Shown: positions 1 to 6,124 of the stretch, one piece after another
Position numbering within the stretch: the stretch's first letter is position 1
Layout of the letters: each line of letters opens with the position of its first letter
Assembly (NCBI GenBank): GCA_023260735.1
Contig: JALQUL010000459.1
Span: forward strand, 1 to 9,605
Direction of reading: 5' to 3'
Length of the DNA: 9,605 nt
Source: Limnohabitans sp.
GTDB taxonomy: Bacteria > Pseudomonadota > Gammaproteobacteria > Burkholderiales > Burkholderiaceae_C
Notes under the pieces: model-generated
Told to the model about the DNA's origin: nothing
The model's input: only the letters and a program-made list of their open reading frames with translations
Database searches by the model: none
Translations under genes and position numbers: made by a program

Positions 1-438
1 ACCTTTATTATGCCCGGTCAAGAGCAACGTAAAAAATCAGTGCGTGAAAAGCTCAATGTGATTGCTAGTGAGTTTAAAGGCCGCAATGTGTTGTTAGTCG
101 ATGACTCGATTGTGCGTGGTACCACCAGTAAAGAAATTGTACAAATGGCCCGTGACGCTGGTGCCCGTAAAGTGTATATGGCCAGTGCAGCGCCTCCAGT
201 ACGTTATCGTAACGTCTATGGTATTGATATGCCACGTGCTGCTGACTTGGTCGCTCACGACCGTACGATTGAAGAAATCGAAGCCAAAATTGGCTGTGAT
301 AAATTAATTTATCAAGACCTAGATGCAATGCGTGCCGCCATTAACAAACTCAATACCAATATTAAAGGTTTTGAGGCTTCTTGTTTTGATGGTCAATACA
401 TTACCGGTGACATCTCCGACTCATTGGTCAATCCATAA
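1..438 (+). CDS. purF: PurF, amidophosphoribosyltransferase, C-terminal part (5' end outside window)
   Basis: This is the 3' part of the gene for the first committed enzyme of de novo purine synthesis, a cytosolic enzyme that makes 5-phosphoribosylamine from PRPP and glutamine. The frame is open from base 1 (T-F-I-M-P-G-Q), so the ATG at base 10 is an internal methionine. The type I phosphoribosyltransferase PRPP loop VLLVDDSIVRGTT is encoded at 88-126, followed by the APPVRYRNVYGIDMP segment typical of PurF and a C-terminal CFDGQYITGD motif. The N-terminal Ntn glutaminase domain with its catalytic Cys lies upstream of the window. The stop is at 436-438, and gltX follows 57 bp later on the same strand. 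I see no hairpin terminator between them, so they could be co-transcribed. Confidence 0.96.
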   Translation, partial: TFIMPGQEQRKKSVREKLNVIASEFKGRNVLLVDDSIVRGTTSKEIVQMARDAGARKVYMASAAPPVRYRNVYGIDMPRAADLVAHDRTIEEIEAKIGCDKLIYQDLDAMRAAINKLNTNIKGFEASCFDGQYITGDISDSLVNP

Positions 439-495
439 CCAGACTTTGTCTCAATTGCTTTTGCATTACCCCATTCAATATTAAAAAATACTCCA

Positions 496-1890
496 ATGAC
501 TACCAGCCGTATTCGTACTCGTTTTGCTCCTTCACCAACTGGTTTTATCCATTTAGGTAATATTCGTTCAGCTTTATACCCTTGGGCTTTTGCTAGGGCT
601 ACGGGTGGTGATTTTATTTTGCGTATTGAAGATACCGATTTAGAGCGCTCAAGCCAAGCGTCTGTCGATGTCATTATCGAGGGGATGAAATGGTTGGGTC
701 TCGATCATGACGAGGGTCCTTTTTATCAAACTCAGCGTCTTGATCGTTACAAAGAAGTGCTGGCGCAGTTGGTAGAGGCGGGACATGTTTACCCTTGTTA
801 TATGTCAGTGCAAGAGCTAGATGCCCTGCGTGAAGCACAAATGGCAGCCAAAGAAAAACCACGTTATAACGGAACCTGGAGGCCAGAGCCAGGCAAGGTT
901 TTACCGCCTATTCCAGAGGGCGTTCAACCTGTTTTACGTTTTAAAAATCCATTAACGGGTAGCGTGATTTGGGAAGATAAGGTCAAGGGACAAATTGAAA
1001 TCAGCAATCAAGAATTAGATGATTTAGTAATCGCCCGCCCTGATGGCACGCCTACTTATAACTTCTGTGTAGTGGTGGATGATATTGATATGCAAATTAC
1101 ACACGTCATTCGTGGTGATGACCACGTGAATAATACACCACGTCAAATTAATATTTTTAAAGCTTTAGGTCACGAAGTGCCTGTTTATGCTCACTTACCA
1201 ACGGTGTTGAACGAGCAGGGTGAAAAAATGAGCAAGCGTAATGGTGCTAAAGCCGTTACTCAATATGCCAAAGAAGGCTATTTACCAGAGGCAATGATCA
1301 ATTATTTAGCTCGTTTGGGATGGAGTCATGGCGATGATGAAATCTTCTCACGTGAGCAATTTTTAGCTTGGTTTAACCTTGATCACTTAGGCCGTAGTGC
1401 GGCTCAGTTTGATGAGGCTAAATTACGCTGGGTCAATGCTCAGCATATTAAAGCGACAGCTGATGACGTACTAGCCGGTTTAGTACAAACCATATTATCT
1501 GAGCAGGGTATTCAAGTGGATGATCGTTTAGCTGCTATTTGTGCCATGTTCAAAGACCGTTGTGACACTTTGTTGGTGTTGGCTAGCTGGGCGGCTAAGT
1601 TTTACGCACCAGTGGTAATTGCCCCAGAAGACTATGCCAAACATGTGACTCCTGCAGTATTGCCCGCAGTAGAAGCTTTTGCACTGGCCTTGCAAAACTG
1701 TGAGTGGACAGTAGCAGGGGTGGCTGCCACGATTAAACAAACACTGGCTGATGCGGGTTTAAAAATGCCGCAGTTAGCAATGCCAGTGCGAGTTTTAACT
1801 GCCGGCACAGCACAAACCCCATCGGTTGATGCTATGCTGGTGTTAATGGGTCGCGATACGGTTATAACAAGGCTTGCTTCAAGGCTTTAA
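496..1890 (+). CDS. gltX: Glutamate--tRNA ligase (GluRS), complete
   Basis: A cytosolic class I aminoacyl-tRNA synthetase of 464 residues, a normal length for bacterial GluRS, which charges tRNA-Glu with glutamate. The N-terminal Rossmann catalytic domain carries the HIGH-type signature as HLGN (residues 19-22, after FAPSPTGFI). The LRIEDTD segment is at about 42-48, VIRGDDH at about 204-210 and the second ATP-binding signature KMSKR at 244-248. The C-terminal helical anticodon-binding domain runs to the end (MPVRVLTAGTAQTPSVDAML). The ATG at 496 gives the expected MTTSRIRTRFAPSPTG start, but no Shine-Dalgarno sequence precedes it (upstream bases are AATATTAAAAAATACTCCA). A weak promoter-like pair, TTGCTT at 455-460 and TATTAA at 479-484 with an 18-bp spacer, would give a very short leader; this is a guess. 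The last 29 bp overlap the convergent hydrolase gene. Confidence 0.97.
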   Translation: MTTSRIRTRFAPSPTGFIHLGNIRSALYPWAFARATGGDFILRIEDTDLERSSQASVDVIIEGMKWLGLDHDEGPFYQTQRLDRYKEVLAQLVEAGHVYPCYMSVQELDALREAQMAAKEKPRYNGTWRPEPGKVLPPIPEGVQPVLRFKNPLTGSVIWEDKVKGQIEISNQELDDLVIARPDGTPTYNFCVVVDDIDMQITHVIRGDDHVNNTPRQINIFKALGHEVPVYAHLPTVLNEQGEKMSKRNGAKAVTQYAKEGYLPEAMINYLARLGWSHGDDEIFSREQFLAWFNLDHLGRSAAQFDEAKLRWVNAQHIKATADDVLAGLVQTILSEQGIQVDDRLAAICAMFKDRCDTLLVLASWAAKFYAPVVIAPEDYAKHVTPAVLPAVEAFALALQNCEWTVAGVAATIKQTLADAGLKMPQLAMPVRVLTAGTAQTPSVDAMLVLMGRDTVITRLASRL

Positions 1891-2665
1891 GCACTTCAAT
1901 GGGCGCCTCTGACATTAAAGAGTGTCCGGCGTCCACTCGAAAAATTTGTGCACTGGGAATTTTATTGATCAATGATTGGGCAGCTTTGGCTGGGGTCATT
2001 TGGTCTTGATTACCTAAAATAAAACTTGTTTTTGCCTGTATTTTGCTGGCCGCATTTTCTCCATTGCTGTAGCTATCACAAGCTTTGAAACCGGTATAAA
2101 ACACATTGCTAGTGGCATTGCTTTTTAGAGTTTTTCTCATTAAGGCCCTGGCCGCTCCGTAAGTCCATACACCACTTGCTTGATTGTTTGACGTTAGGGC
2201 TAAGCGACTGTGTGAAAACTGATTCACTAATGCAATCGCTTTTTCTGGGTGATTGACCGAAGCCTCTAATAAGGCGGCTGACACTTTCATTGGGTAGGCT
2301 GTGCCAACTAACACTAAATGTTCAATTCGCTGCGGAATTTGACTAGCCGTTTCTAGGGCAATTAATGAACCAAAACTGTGACCTACTAAACTGGCTTTCT
2401 CAATTTTTAAATCATCCATTATTTCTAGAATAGTTTGGCTCGCTTGTTCTACACTGGCTGGGGGTGAGCCTTTGCTTTTTCCTTGACCAGGTAAATCTAT
2501 GGCCAAAACGTTCCAGCCATGATAGGCCATATATCTTGATTGTGTTTGCCAAACACTATGATCGTTTAATACACCATGAATAAACACCAGTGTAGGCAAA
2601 TTGGTTTGAAAGGTTTTATTGGCTGTGTAGGCAAAGACAGGCCCCGATTGAAGATTAATCCACAT
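1862..2665 (-). CDS. Alpha/beta hydrolase, substrate unknown
   Basis: A 267-residue alpha/beta-hydrolase-fold protein with no signal peptide, so probably cytosolic. The complete catalytic set is visible: oxyanion-hole HG at residues 30-31 (FIHGVLNDHSVW), nucleophile elbow GHSFG with Ser97, acid Asp221 in GNQDQMTP, and His248 in AGHSLMSEAP. DLPGQGKS at about 58-64 is typical of small esterase/lipase-like members. It lies 12 bp downstream of metY and is probably co-transcribed with it. It is too short for, and does not look like, homoserine O-acetyltransferase MetX (about 370-400 residues, with GGSMGG-type motifs), so it should not be called MetX on position alone. The start ATG has only a weak purine stretch (AAAAGAGA) ahead of it. 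Its last codons lie antisense to the end of gltX. The family is sure; the substrate cannot be read from the sequence. Confidence 0.9.
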   Translation of the reverse strand: MWINLQSGPVFAYTANKTFQTNLPTLVFIHGVLNDHSVWQTQSRYMAYHGWNVLAIDLPGQGKSKGSPPASVEQASQTILEIMDDLKIEKASLVGHSFGSLIALETASQIPQRIEHLVLVGTAYPMKVSAALLEASVNHPEKAIALVNQFSHSRLALTSNNQASGVWTYGAARALMRKTLKSNATSNVFYTGFKACDSYSNGENAASKIQAKTSFILGNQDQMTPAKAAQSLINKIPSAQIFRVDAGHSLMSEAPIEVLKALKQALL

Positions 2666-2677
2666 AAGTATTCTCTT

Positions 2678-3979
2678 TTAAGCTTTGGTTTTTTCTGCAG
2701 TTTTAAGGGCTTTTTGTAAATCTGCAATTAGGTCATCGTGGTTTTCTAGACCAATAGATAAACGAATGGTGCCCTCTGTAATACCACTTTGTTCTAGCGC
2801 TTTTGCATCCATTCTAAAATGGGTCGTAGAGGCAGGATGAATCACTAAACTTTTACTGTCACCCACATTGGCTAAATGGCTAAAAATTTGCAAGGCTTCA
2901 ACAAAAGCTTTACCTTGCTGACGACTGCCGGCTAAATCAAAACTAAACACCGAGCTTGCGCCTTTAGGCAACAGTTGTTGTGCTAAAGCGTAATCGGCAT
3001 GGCTTTGCAATGCTGGATGACCGACTCGTTTAACAAAGGGGTGCTGGGATAAAAATTCAATGATTTTGTGAGTATTGGAAATATGCTTTTCCATACGTAA
3101 ACCCAAGGTTTCAATGCCTTGCAAAATAAGCCATGCGCTGTGTGGACTTAAGCAAGCCCCAAAGTCACGCAGACCTTCTCGGCGGGCGCGTAATAAAAAG
3201 GGTGCTACACTGCTTTCTTCGCTAAATACCATTTGATGAAATCCATCGTAGGCTTGAGTGAGCTGTGGGAATAGTCCTGATACTTCGTAGTCAAAACTAC
3301 CTCCATCAATTAATACGCCCCCAATGACTGTGCCATGTCCACTTAAAAATTTGGTCGCAGAATGTACGATTAAATCGGCGCCTAATTGAAAGGGTTGAAT
3401 TAAATAGGGCGTCGTAAGAGTAGAGTCCACTAACAACGGCACACCCGCTTCGTGCGCAATTTTGCTAACCTCTGGAATGTTTAAGACATTCATACCAGGG
3501 TTACCGACTGTCTCACCAAAAAACAGCCTTGTATTGGGTTGTACAGCGGCCTTCCAAGCGGCTAAATTACCAGGCTCAACAAAGGTGGTTTGAATGCCAA
3601 AGCGAGATAATGTGTAGTGCAATAAGTTATGCGAGCCCCCGTACAGAGCAGCTGAAGCCACAATGTGCGAGCCGGCATCCATTAAGGTGCTAATAGCCAA
3701 AAACAAAGCCGCTTGACCACTCGCTGTACTAATGGCACCGACACCACCTTCTAGGGCGCTCATTCTTTGTTCTAACACTGCATTAGTAGGGTTGCTAATG
3801 CGTGAATAAACATGACCAGGTTGTTCTAGGTTAAAAAGCGATTGAGCATGATCACTTGAGTCAAAAACAAAAGAGGTGCTTAAGTGAATAGGAACGGCTC
3901 TTGCACCGGTGCTTGCATCGGGTGCAGCCCCAGCATGTAGGGCTAAAGTATCAAATCCAGGGTCAGAAAATCCAGCCAT
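2678..3979 (-). CDS. metY: O-acetylhomoserine sulfhydrylase / aminocarboxypropyltransferase (MetY type)
   Basis: A cytosolic PLP enzyme of the Cys/Met-metabolism family, 433 residues, the MetY length class. It is expected to make homocysteine from O-acetylhomoserine and sulfide (direct sulfhydrylation) in methionine synthesis. The N-terminus FDTLALHAGAAPDASTGARAVP is typical of MetY. Other visible features are YSRISNPT (Tyr58, Arg60, PLP-phosphate contact from the neighbouring subunit), SGQAA (about 87-91), the Tyr113 that stacks on PLP (ALYGG), Asp185 (LLVDST) and the Schiff-base Lys210 in SATKFLSGHG. The start ATG is supported by AAAGGA about 6 nt upstream on the minus strand. It is the first gene of a unit with the hydrolase. 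The related MetZ (O-succinylhomoserine) is less likely from length and N-terminus, but substrate choice is inferred from similarity. Confidence 0.93.
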   Translation of the reverse strand: MAGFSDPGFDTLALHAGAAPDASTGARAVPIHLSTSFVFDSSDHAQSLFNLEQPGHVYSRISNPTNAVLEQRMSALEGGVGAISTASGQAALFLAISTLMDAGSHIVASAALYGGSHNLLHYTLSRFGIQTTFVEPGNLAAWKAAVQPNTRLFFGETVGNPGMNVLNIPEVSKIAHEAGVPLLVDSTLTTPYLIQPFQLGADLIVHSATKFLSGHGTVIGGVLIDGGSFDYEVSGLFPQLTQAYDGFHQMVFSEESSVAPFLLRARREGLRDFGACLSPHSAWLILQGIETLGLRMEKHISNTHKIIEFLSQHPFVKRVGHPALQSHADYALAQQLLPKGASSVFSFDLAGSRQQGKAFVEALQIFSHLANVGDSKSLVIHPASTTHFRMDAKALEQSGITEGTIRLSIGLENHDDLIADLQKALKTAEKTKA

Positions 3980-4081
3980 ATCATCCTTTTTTTGAACAAA
4001 ATATAAAATAATTGTGAAATTATCGCTATTGTGGACTATATTTGAGGCGTTACCAACCTTTACCCACAGGGTGCGAAAATT
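3980..4081. promoter_or_regulatory. Divergent intergenic control region, metY / CBS-protein gene
   Basis: These 102 AT-rich bases separate two genes that point away from each other, so both promoters should lie here. For the plus strand the best pair I can find is TTGTGA (4012-4017) and TATATT (4037-4042), with a long 19-bp spacer. For the minus strand a TATATT-like box lies close to the metY RBS, with no good -35 box. I see no clear operator dyad, SAM riboswitch or MetJ-type box. The role is inferred from gene orientation; the individual boxes are weak. Confidence 0.4.
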
Positions 4082-4537
4082 ATGAAAGTTAGCGATATTC
4101 TTCGAGTCAAAGGCAATACTCTTTACACCGCCAATGCAGACGAGCCTTTAGCCAATGCCATTTCTATTATGGCTGAAAAAGACATGGGCTCATTAGTTGT
4201 CATGGAACATGGCGAGCTAGTCGGCATGCTCACCTTCCGTGAAGTTATACAAACAGTGGTTAAAAATGGTGGTTTAGTAGGTAAAACCTTGGTTAGAACG
4301 GCCATGGATGATGCTCCTTTAACCTGCACTTCCGAAACTGAATTGGACGAAGTACGCCGCATGATGTTAGATCGCCATGCGCGTTATATGCCTGTAATGG
4401 ATAACCGCATGTTAATGGGTGTGATTAGTTTTTATGATGTGGCAAAAGCGGTTGTAGATAGCCAAAATTTCGAAAATAAAATGCTAAAAGCTTATATTCG
4501 AGATTGGCCTGACGCTGAAGACGGTAGTCTCAATTGA
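4082..4537 (+). CDS. Small protein with two CBS domains
   Basis: A 151-residue cytosolic protein made almost entirely of a tandem CBS pair (Bateman module): CBS1 at about residues 8-60 (GSLVVMEHGELVGMLTFREV) and CBS2 at about 75-128 (RHARYMPVMDNRMLMGVISFYDV). An acidic tail with YIRDWPDAEDG follows. Such modules bind adenine nucleotides such as AMP, ATP or SAM and usually regulate a fused or partner protein; no effector domain is attached here. Stand-alone proteins of this type with the same tail are common in Burkholderiales (recalled, not searched). The ATG at 4082 follows a poor ribosome site (CAGGGTG, 4067-4073). It is transcribed away from metY and lies 243 bp ahead of aroC. Its partner and ligand are unknown. 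Confidence 0.9.
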   Translation: MKVSDILRVKGNTLYTANADEPLANAISIMAEKDMGSLVVMEHGELVGMLTFREVIQTVVKNGGLVGKTLVRTAMDDAPLTCTSETELDEVRRMMLDRHARYMPVMDNRMLMGVISFYDVAKAVVDSQNFENKMLKAYIRDWPDAEDGSLN

Positions 4538-4690
4538 TTTAAAATCATAGATGCTTGCAAGGGGTCACTTGAGATGCTTTCGCAAAACTCAAGATACAGC
4601 TGTAAATGTTGTTAGTAGTGACGCTGAAGGTTCAATAAACCTGCAGTCATACCACTAGGCCGTTTTAAAAATTGCAACTAGTATGCCTTG
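4538..4690. other. Non-coding gap, part 1: short repeats and a possible branched fold
   Basis: No gene is seen here. GTCACT (4564-4569) and AGTGAC (4617-4622) are exact complements and could close a fold holding TGAG/CTCA (4570-4573 with 4588-4591) and the palindrome TACAGCTGTA (4595-4604). AGATGCTTGCAA (4549-4560) is nearly repeated as AGATGCTTTCGCAA (4572-4585). TGACGCTGAAG at 4619-4629 repeats exactly 11 bases from within the end of the CBS gene (4510-4520). AGGTT and AACCT at about 4628-4641 form another small hairpin. Whether any of this matters is unknown. Confidence 0.35.
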
Positions 4691-4710
4691 CCAAGTAAAT
4701 TTTTACTTGG
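4691..4710. repeat. Perfect inverted repeat in the aroC upstream region
   Basis: CCAAGTAAA and TTTACTTGG are exact reverse complements separated by two bases. As DNA this could be a dimeric regulator site; as RNA it is a 9-bp, AT-rich hairpin with a very tight loop, followed by TCAAAG and not by a U-tract, so it is not a terminator itself. It lies 71-90 bases ahead of the aroC start. The operator role is inference. Confidence 0.5.
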
Positions 4711-4725
4711 TCAAAGCTTTATGCG

Positions 4726-4758
4726 CTCCTTTTGTTAAAGGGGAGTGTTTTTATTTTT
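4726..4758 (+). terminator. Hairpin plus U-tract just ahead of aroC: terminator or attenuator
   Basis: CTCCTTTT (4726-4733) pairs with AAAGGGGAG at 4737-4745 across a GTTA loop, with two G-U pairs or a small bulge. TGTTTTTATTTTT follows at 4746-4758. This has the form of an intrinsic terminator on the plus strand. It could end the transcript of the CBS gene or act as an attenuator in the aroC leader. The stem is moderate in strength. CTTTA (4718-4722) can also pair with TAAAG (4736-4740), which would break the hairpin. Confidence 0.5.
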
Positions 4759-4780
4759 CAAATTTTTATTTCATCTCACC

Positions 4781-5863
4781 ATGTCTGGTAATACTTTTGG
4801 CAATTTATTTGCAGTCACTAATTTTGGCGAATCGCACGGTCCTGCAATTGGTTGTATTGTGGACGGTTGCCCACCTGGTCTAGAGCTTTCAGAAGCCGAT
4901 TTGCAAGGCGATTTAGATCGCCGTAGGCCGGGTACTTCTAAGTTTGTGACTCAACGCAACGAGCCCGATCAGGTTGAAATATTAAGTGGAATTTACCAAG
5001 GTAAAACTACAGGTACGCCCATTGCTTTATTAATTCGTAACACCGATCAGCGCAGTAAAGATTACGGTGATATTTTGCAAACCTTTAGGCCTGGTCATGC
5101 CGATTACACCTATTTTCAAAAGTACGGGATTCGTGATCCACGCGGTGGTGGACGCTCATCTGCTCGCATGACCGCACCTATGGTGGCAGCAGGCGCCATT
5201 GCTAAAAAATGGCTCAATTTAAAGTTTGGCATAGAGTTCAAAGCGTGTATGACACAAATTGGTGAGTTAGCTATTCCATTTGAATCGTGGGATTTTGTGC
5301 CTCACAACCCATTTTTTGCCCCGTGTGAGAATGTAAAACCATTTGAAGACTATATGGAGGTTTTGCGTAAAAATCACGACTCCTGCGGAGCCCGTATAAG
5401 GCTCGTGGCTACCAAAGTACCGGTGGGTTTGGGCCAACCCTTATACGATAAATTAGATGCCGATATTGCATATGCCATGATGGGTATTAATGCCGTTAAA
5501 GGGGTAGAAATTGGTGCCGGTTTTGCCAGTGTGAGTCAAAAGGGCAGTTTTCATGGTGACTCCTTAACCCCTACTGGCTTTCTAAGCAATAATTCTGGTG
5601 GGGTCTTGGGCGGAATCAGTACAGGTCAAGATATTGAAGTGAGTATTGCGATTAAGCCAACCAGTTCGATTCTTACGCCGCGTGAGACAATAGATTCAAG
5701 TGGTCAGCCTGCACAAGTGATTACTAAAGGTAGGCATGACCCATGTGTAGGAATTAGGGCCGCCCCAATTGCAGAGGCAATGTTGGCCTTGGTGATGATG
5801 GAGCATGTCATGCAAAATAGAGCCCAGTGCAATGATGTGAATTCGGGTTTAAATCCCATCTAA
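4781..5863 (+). CDS. aroC: Chorismate synthase
   Basis: The last enzyme of the shikimate pathway, which turns 5-enolpyruvylshikimate-3-phosphate into chorismate using reduced FMN in the cytosol. With the ATG at 4781 the protein has 360 residues and the canonical MSGNTFG start. The three family signatures are GESHGPAIGCIVDGCPPG (17-33), RGGGRSSARMT (121-131; Met130 stands where E. coli has Glu, a variant I recall as common in Burkholderiales) and GRHDPCVGIRAAPIAEAM (317-334). An in-frame GTG at 4745 would add 12 hydrophobic residues, but it sits inside the hairpin arm and spoils the conserved N-terminus, so I reject it. No Shine-Dalgarno sequence precedes 4781; the leader is very U-rich, which may favour ribosomal protein S1. 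The tautomerase gene follows after 30 bp. Confidence 0.97.
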   Translation: MSGNTFGNLFAVTNFGESHGPAIGCIVDGCPPGLELSEADLQGDLDRRRPGTSKFVTQRNEPDQVEILSGIYQGKTTGTPIALLIRNTDQRSKDYGDILQTFRPGHADYTYFQKYGIRDPRGGGRSSARMTAPMVAAGAIAKKWLNLKFGIEFKACMTQIGELAIPFESWDFVPHNPFFAPCENVKPFEDYMEVLRKNHDSCGARIRLVATKVPVGLGQPLYDKLDADIAYAMMGINAVKGVEIGAGFASVSQKGSFHGDSLTPTGFLSNNSGGVLGGISTGQDIEVSIAIKPTSSILTPRETIDSSGQPAQVITKGRHDPCVGIRAAPIAEAMLALVMMEHVMQNRAQCNDVNSGLNPI

Positions 5864-5881
5864 TTAGTTTTAATTTTTTCT

Positions 5882-5888
5882 AAAGGAG
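5882..5888 (+). promoter_or_regulatory. Strong ribosome binding site of the tautomerase gene
   Basis: AAAGGAG lies 5 bases ahead of the ATG at 5894. It is the best Shine-Dalgarno match in the window and fixes the start of the small gene. It contrasts with aroC just upstream, which has none. Confidence 0.85.
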
Positions 5889-5893
5889 TCAAT

Positions 5894-6082
5894 ATGCCAA
5901 CAATACAAGTGCATTTAATGGAAGGCCGTACGGTCGAACAAAAAAAAGAGTTAGTGAAAGCATTAACCGATGCCACCGTAAAAACTTTGGGTGGTTCGCC
6001 CGAGTCAGTTGATATTTTGTTATATGACATCAAGCGTCATGATTGGGCCACCGGCGGGGAATTATGGAGTGAGAAAAAATAA
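5894..6082 (+). CDS. 4-oxalocrotonate tautomerase family protein
   Basis: A 62-residue protein of the tautomerase superfamily, the usual size for a 4-OT subunit (cytosolic hexamer). After loss of Met the N-terminus is Pro1, the catalytic base of the family. It aligns without gaps to the recalled Pseudomonas 4-OT sequence: Glu9-Gly10-Arg11 is kept, and GGEL at 53-56 matches exactly. However, the usual Arg39 is Asp39 and Phe50 is Trp50, so classical 2-hydroxymuconate tautomerase activity is doubtful and no aromatic meta-cleavage genes are nearby. It lies between aroC (30 bp upstream) and the MFS gene (42 bp downstream) and is probably co-transcribed with both. The physiological substrate is unknown; aroC next door does not by itself imply a role in chorismate chemistry. 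Confidence 0.93.
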   Translation: MPTIQVHLMEGRTVEQKKELVKALTDATVKTLGGSPESVDILLYDIKRHDWATGGELWSEKK

Positions 6083-6097
6083 TTGAACTTAGTTCAA
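6083..6097. repeat. 15-bp palindrome between tautomerase and MFS genes
   Basis: TTGAACT and AGTTCAA are perfect complements around one central T, placed directly after the tautomerase stop codon. It could be a regulator site or a small mRNA hairpin ahead of the MFS start. It also overlaps a possible TTG start for the MFS gene, which I consider unlikely. Confidence 0.5.
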
Positions 6098-6111
6098 GAA
6101 CCTTCCACTTC

Positions 6112-6118
6112 AAAGGTG
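6112..6118 (+). promoter_or_regulatory. Ribosome binding site deciding the MFS start
   Basis: AAAGGTG lies 6 bases ahead of the ATG at 6125. The alternative TTG at 6083, which touches the tautomerase stop, has its nearest GGAG about 14 bases upstream, too far for good initiation. This supports 6125. Confidence 0.7.
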
Positions 6119-6124
6119 CCTACT

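Noticed and set aside
1862..2665. Calling the hydrolase MetX because it lies next to metY
   Set aside because: It is about 100 residues too short and has GHSFG where MetX has a GGSMGG-type elbow.
4745..4780. GTG start for aroC giving a hydrophobic 12-residue extension
   Set aside because: The GTG overlaps the hairpin arm, the purine run is too close to serve it, and the conserved AroC N-terminus MSGNTFG begins exactly at 4781.
6083..6124. TTG start of the MFS gene abutting the tautomerase stop
   Set aside because: No well-spaced ribosome site; the stretch holds a palindrome; ATG 6125 has AAAGGTG at good spacing and gives the usual short N-terminus.
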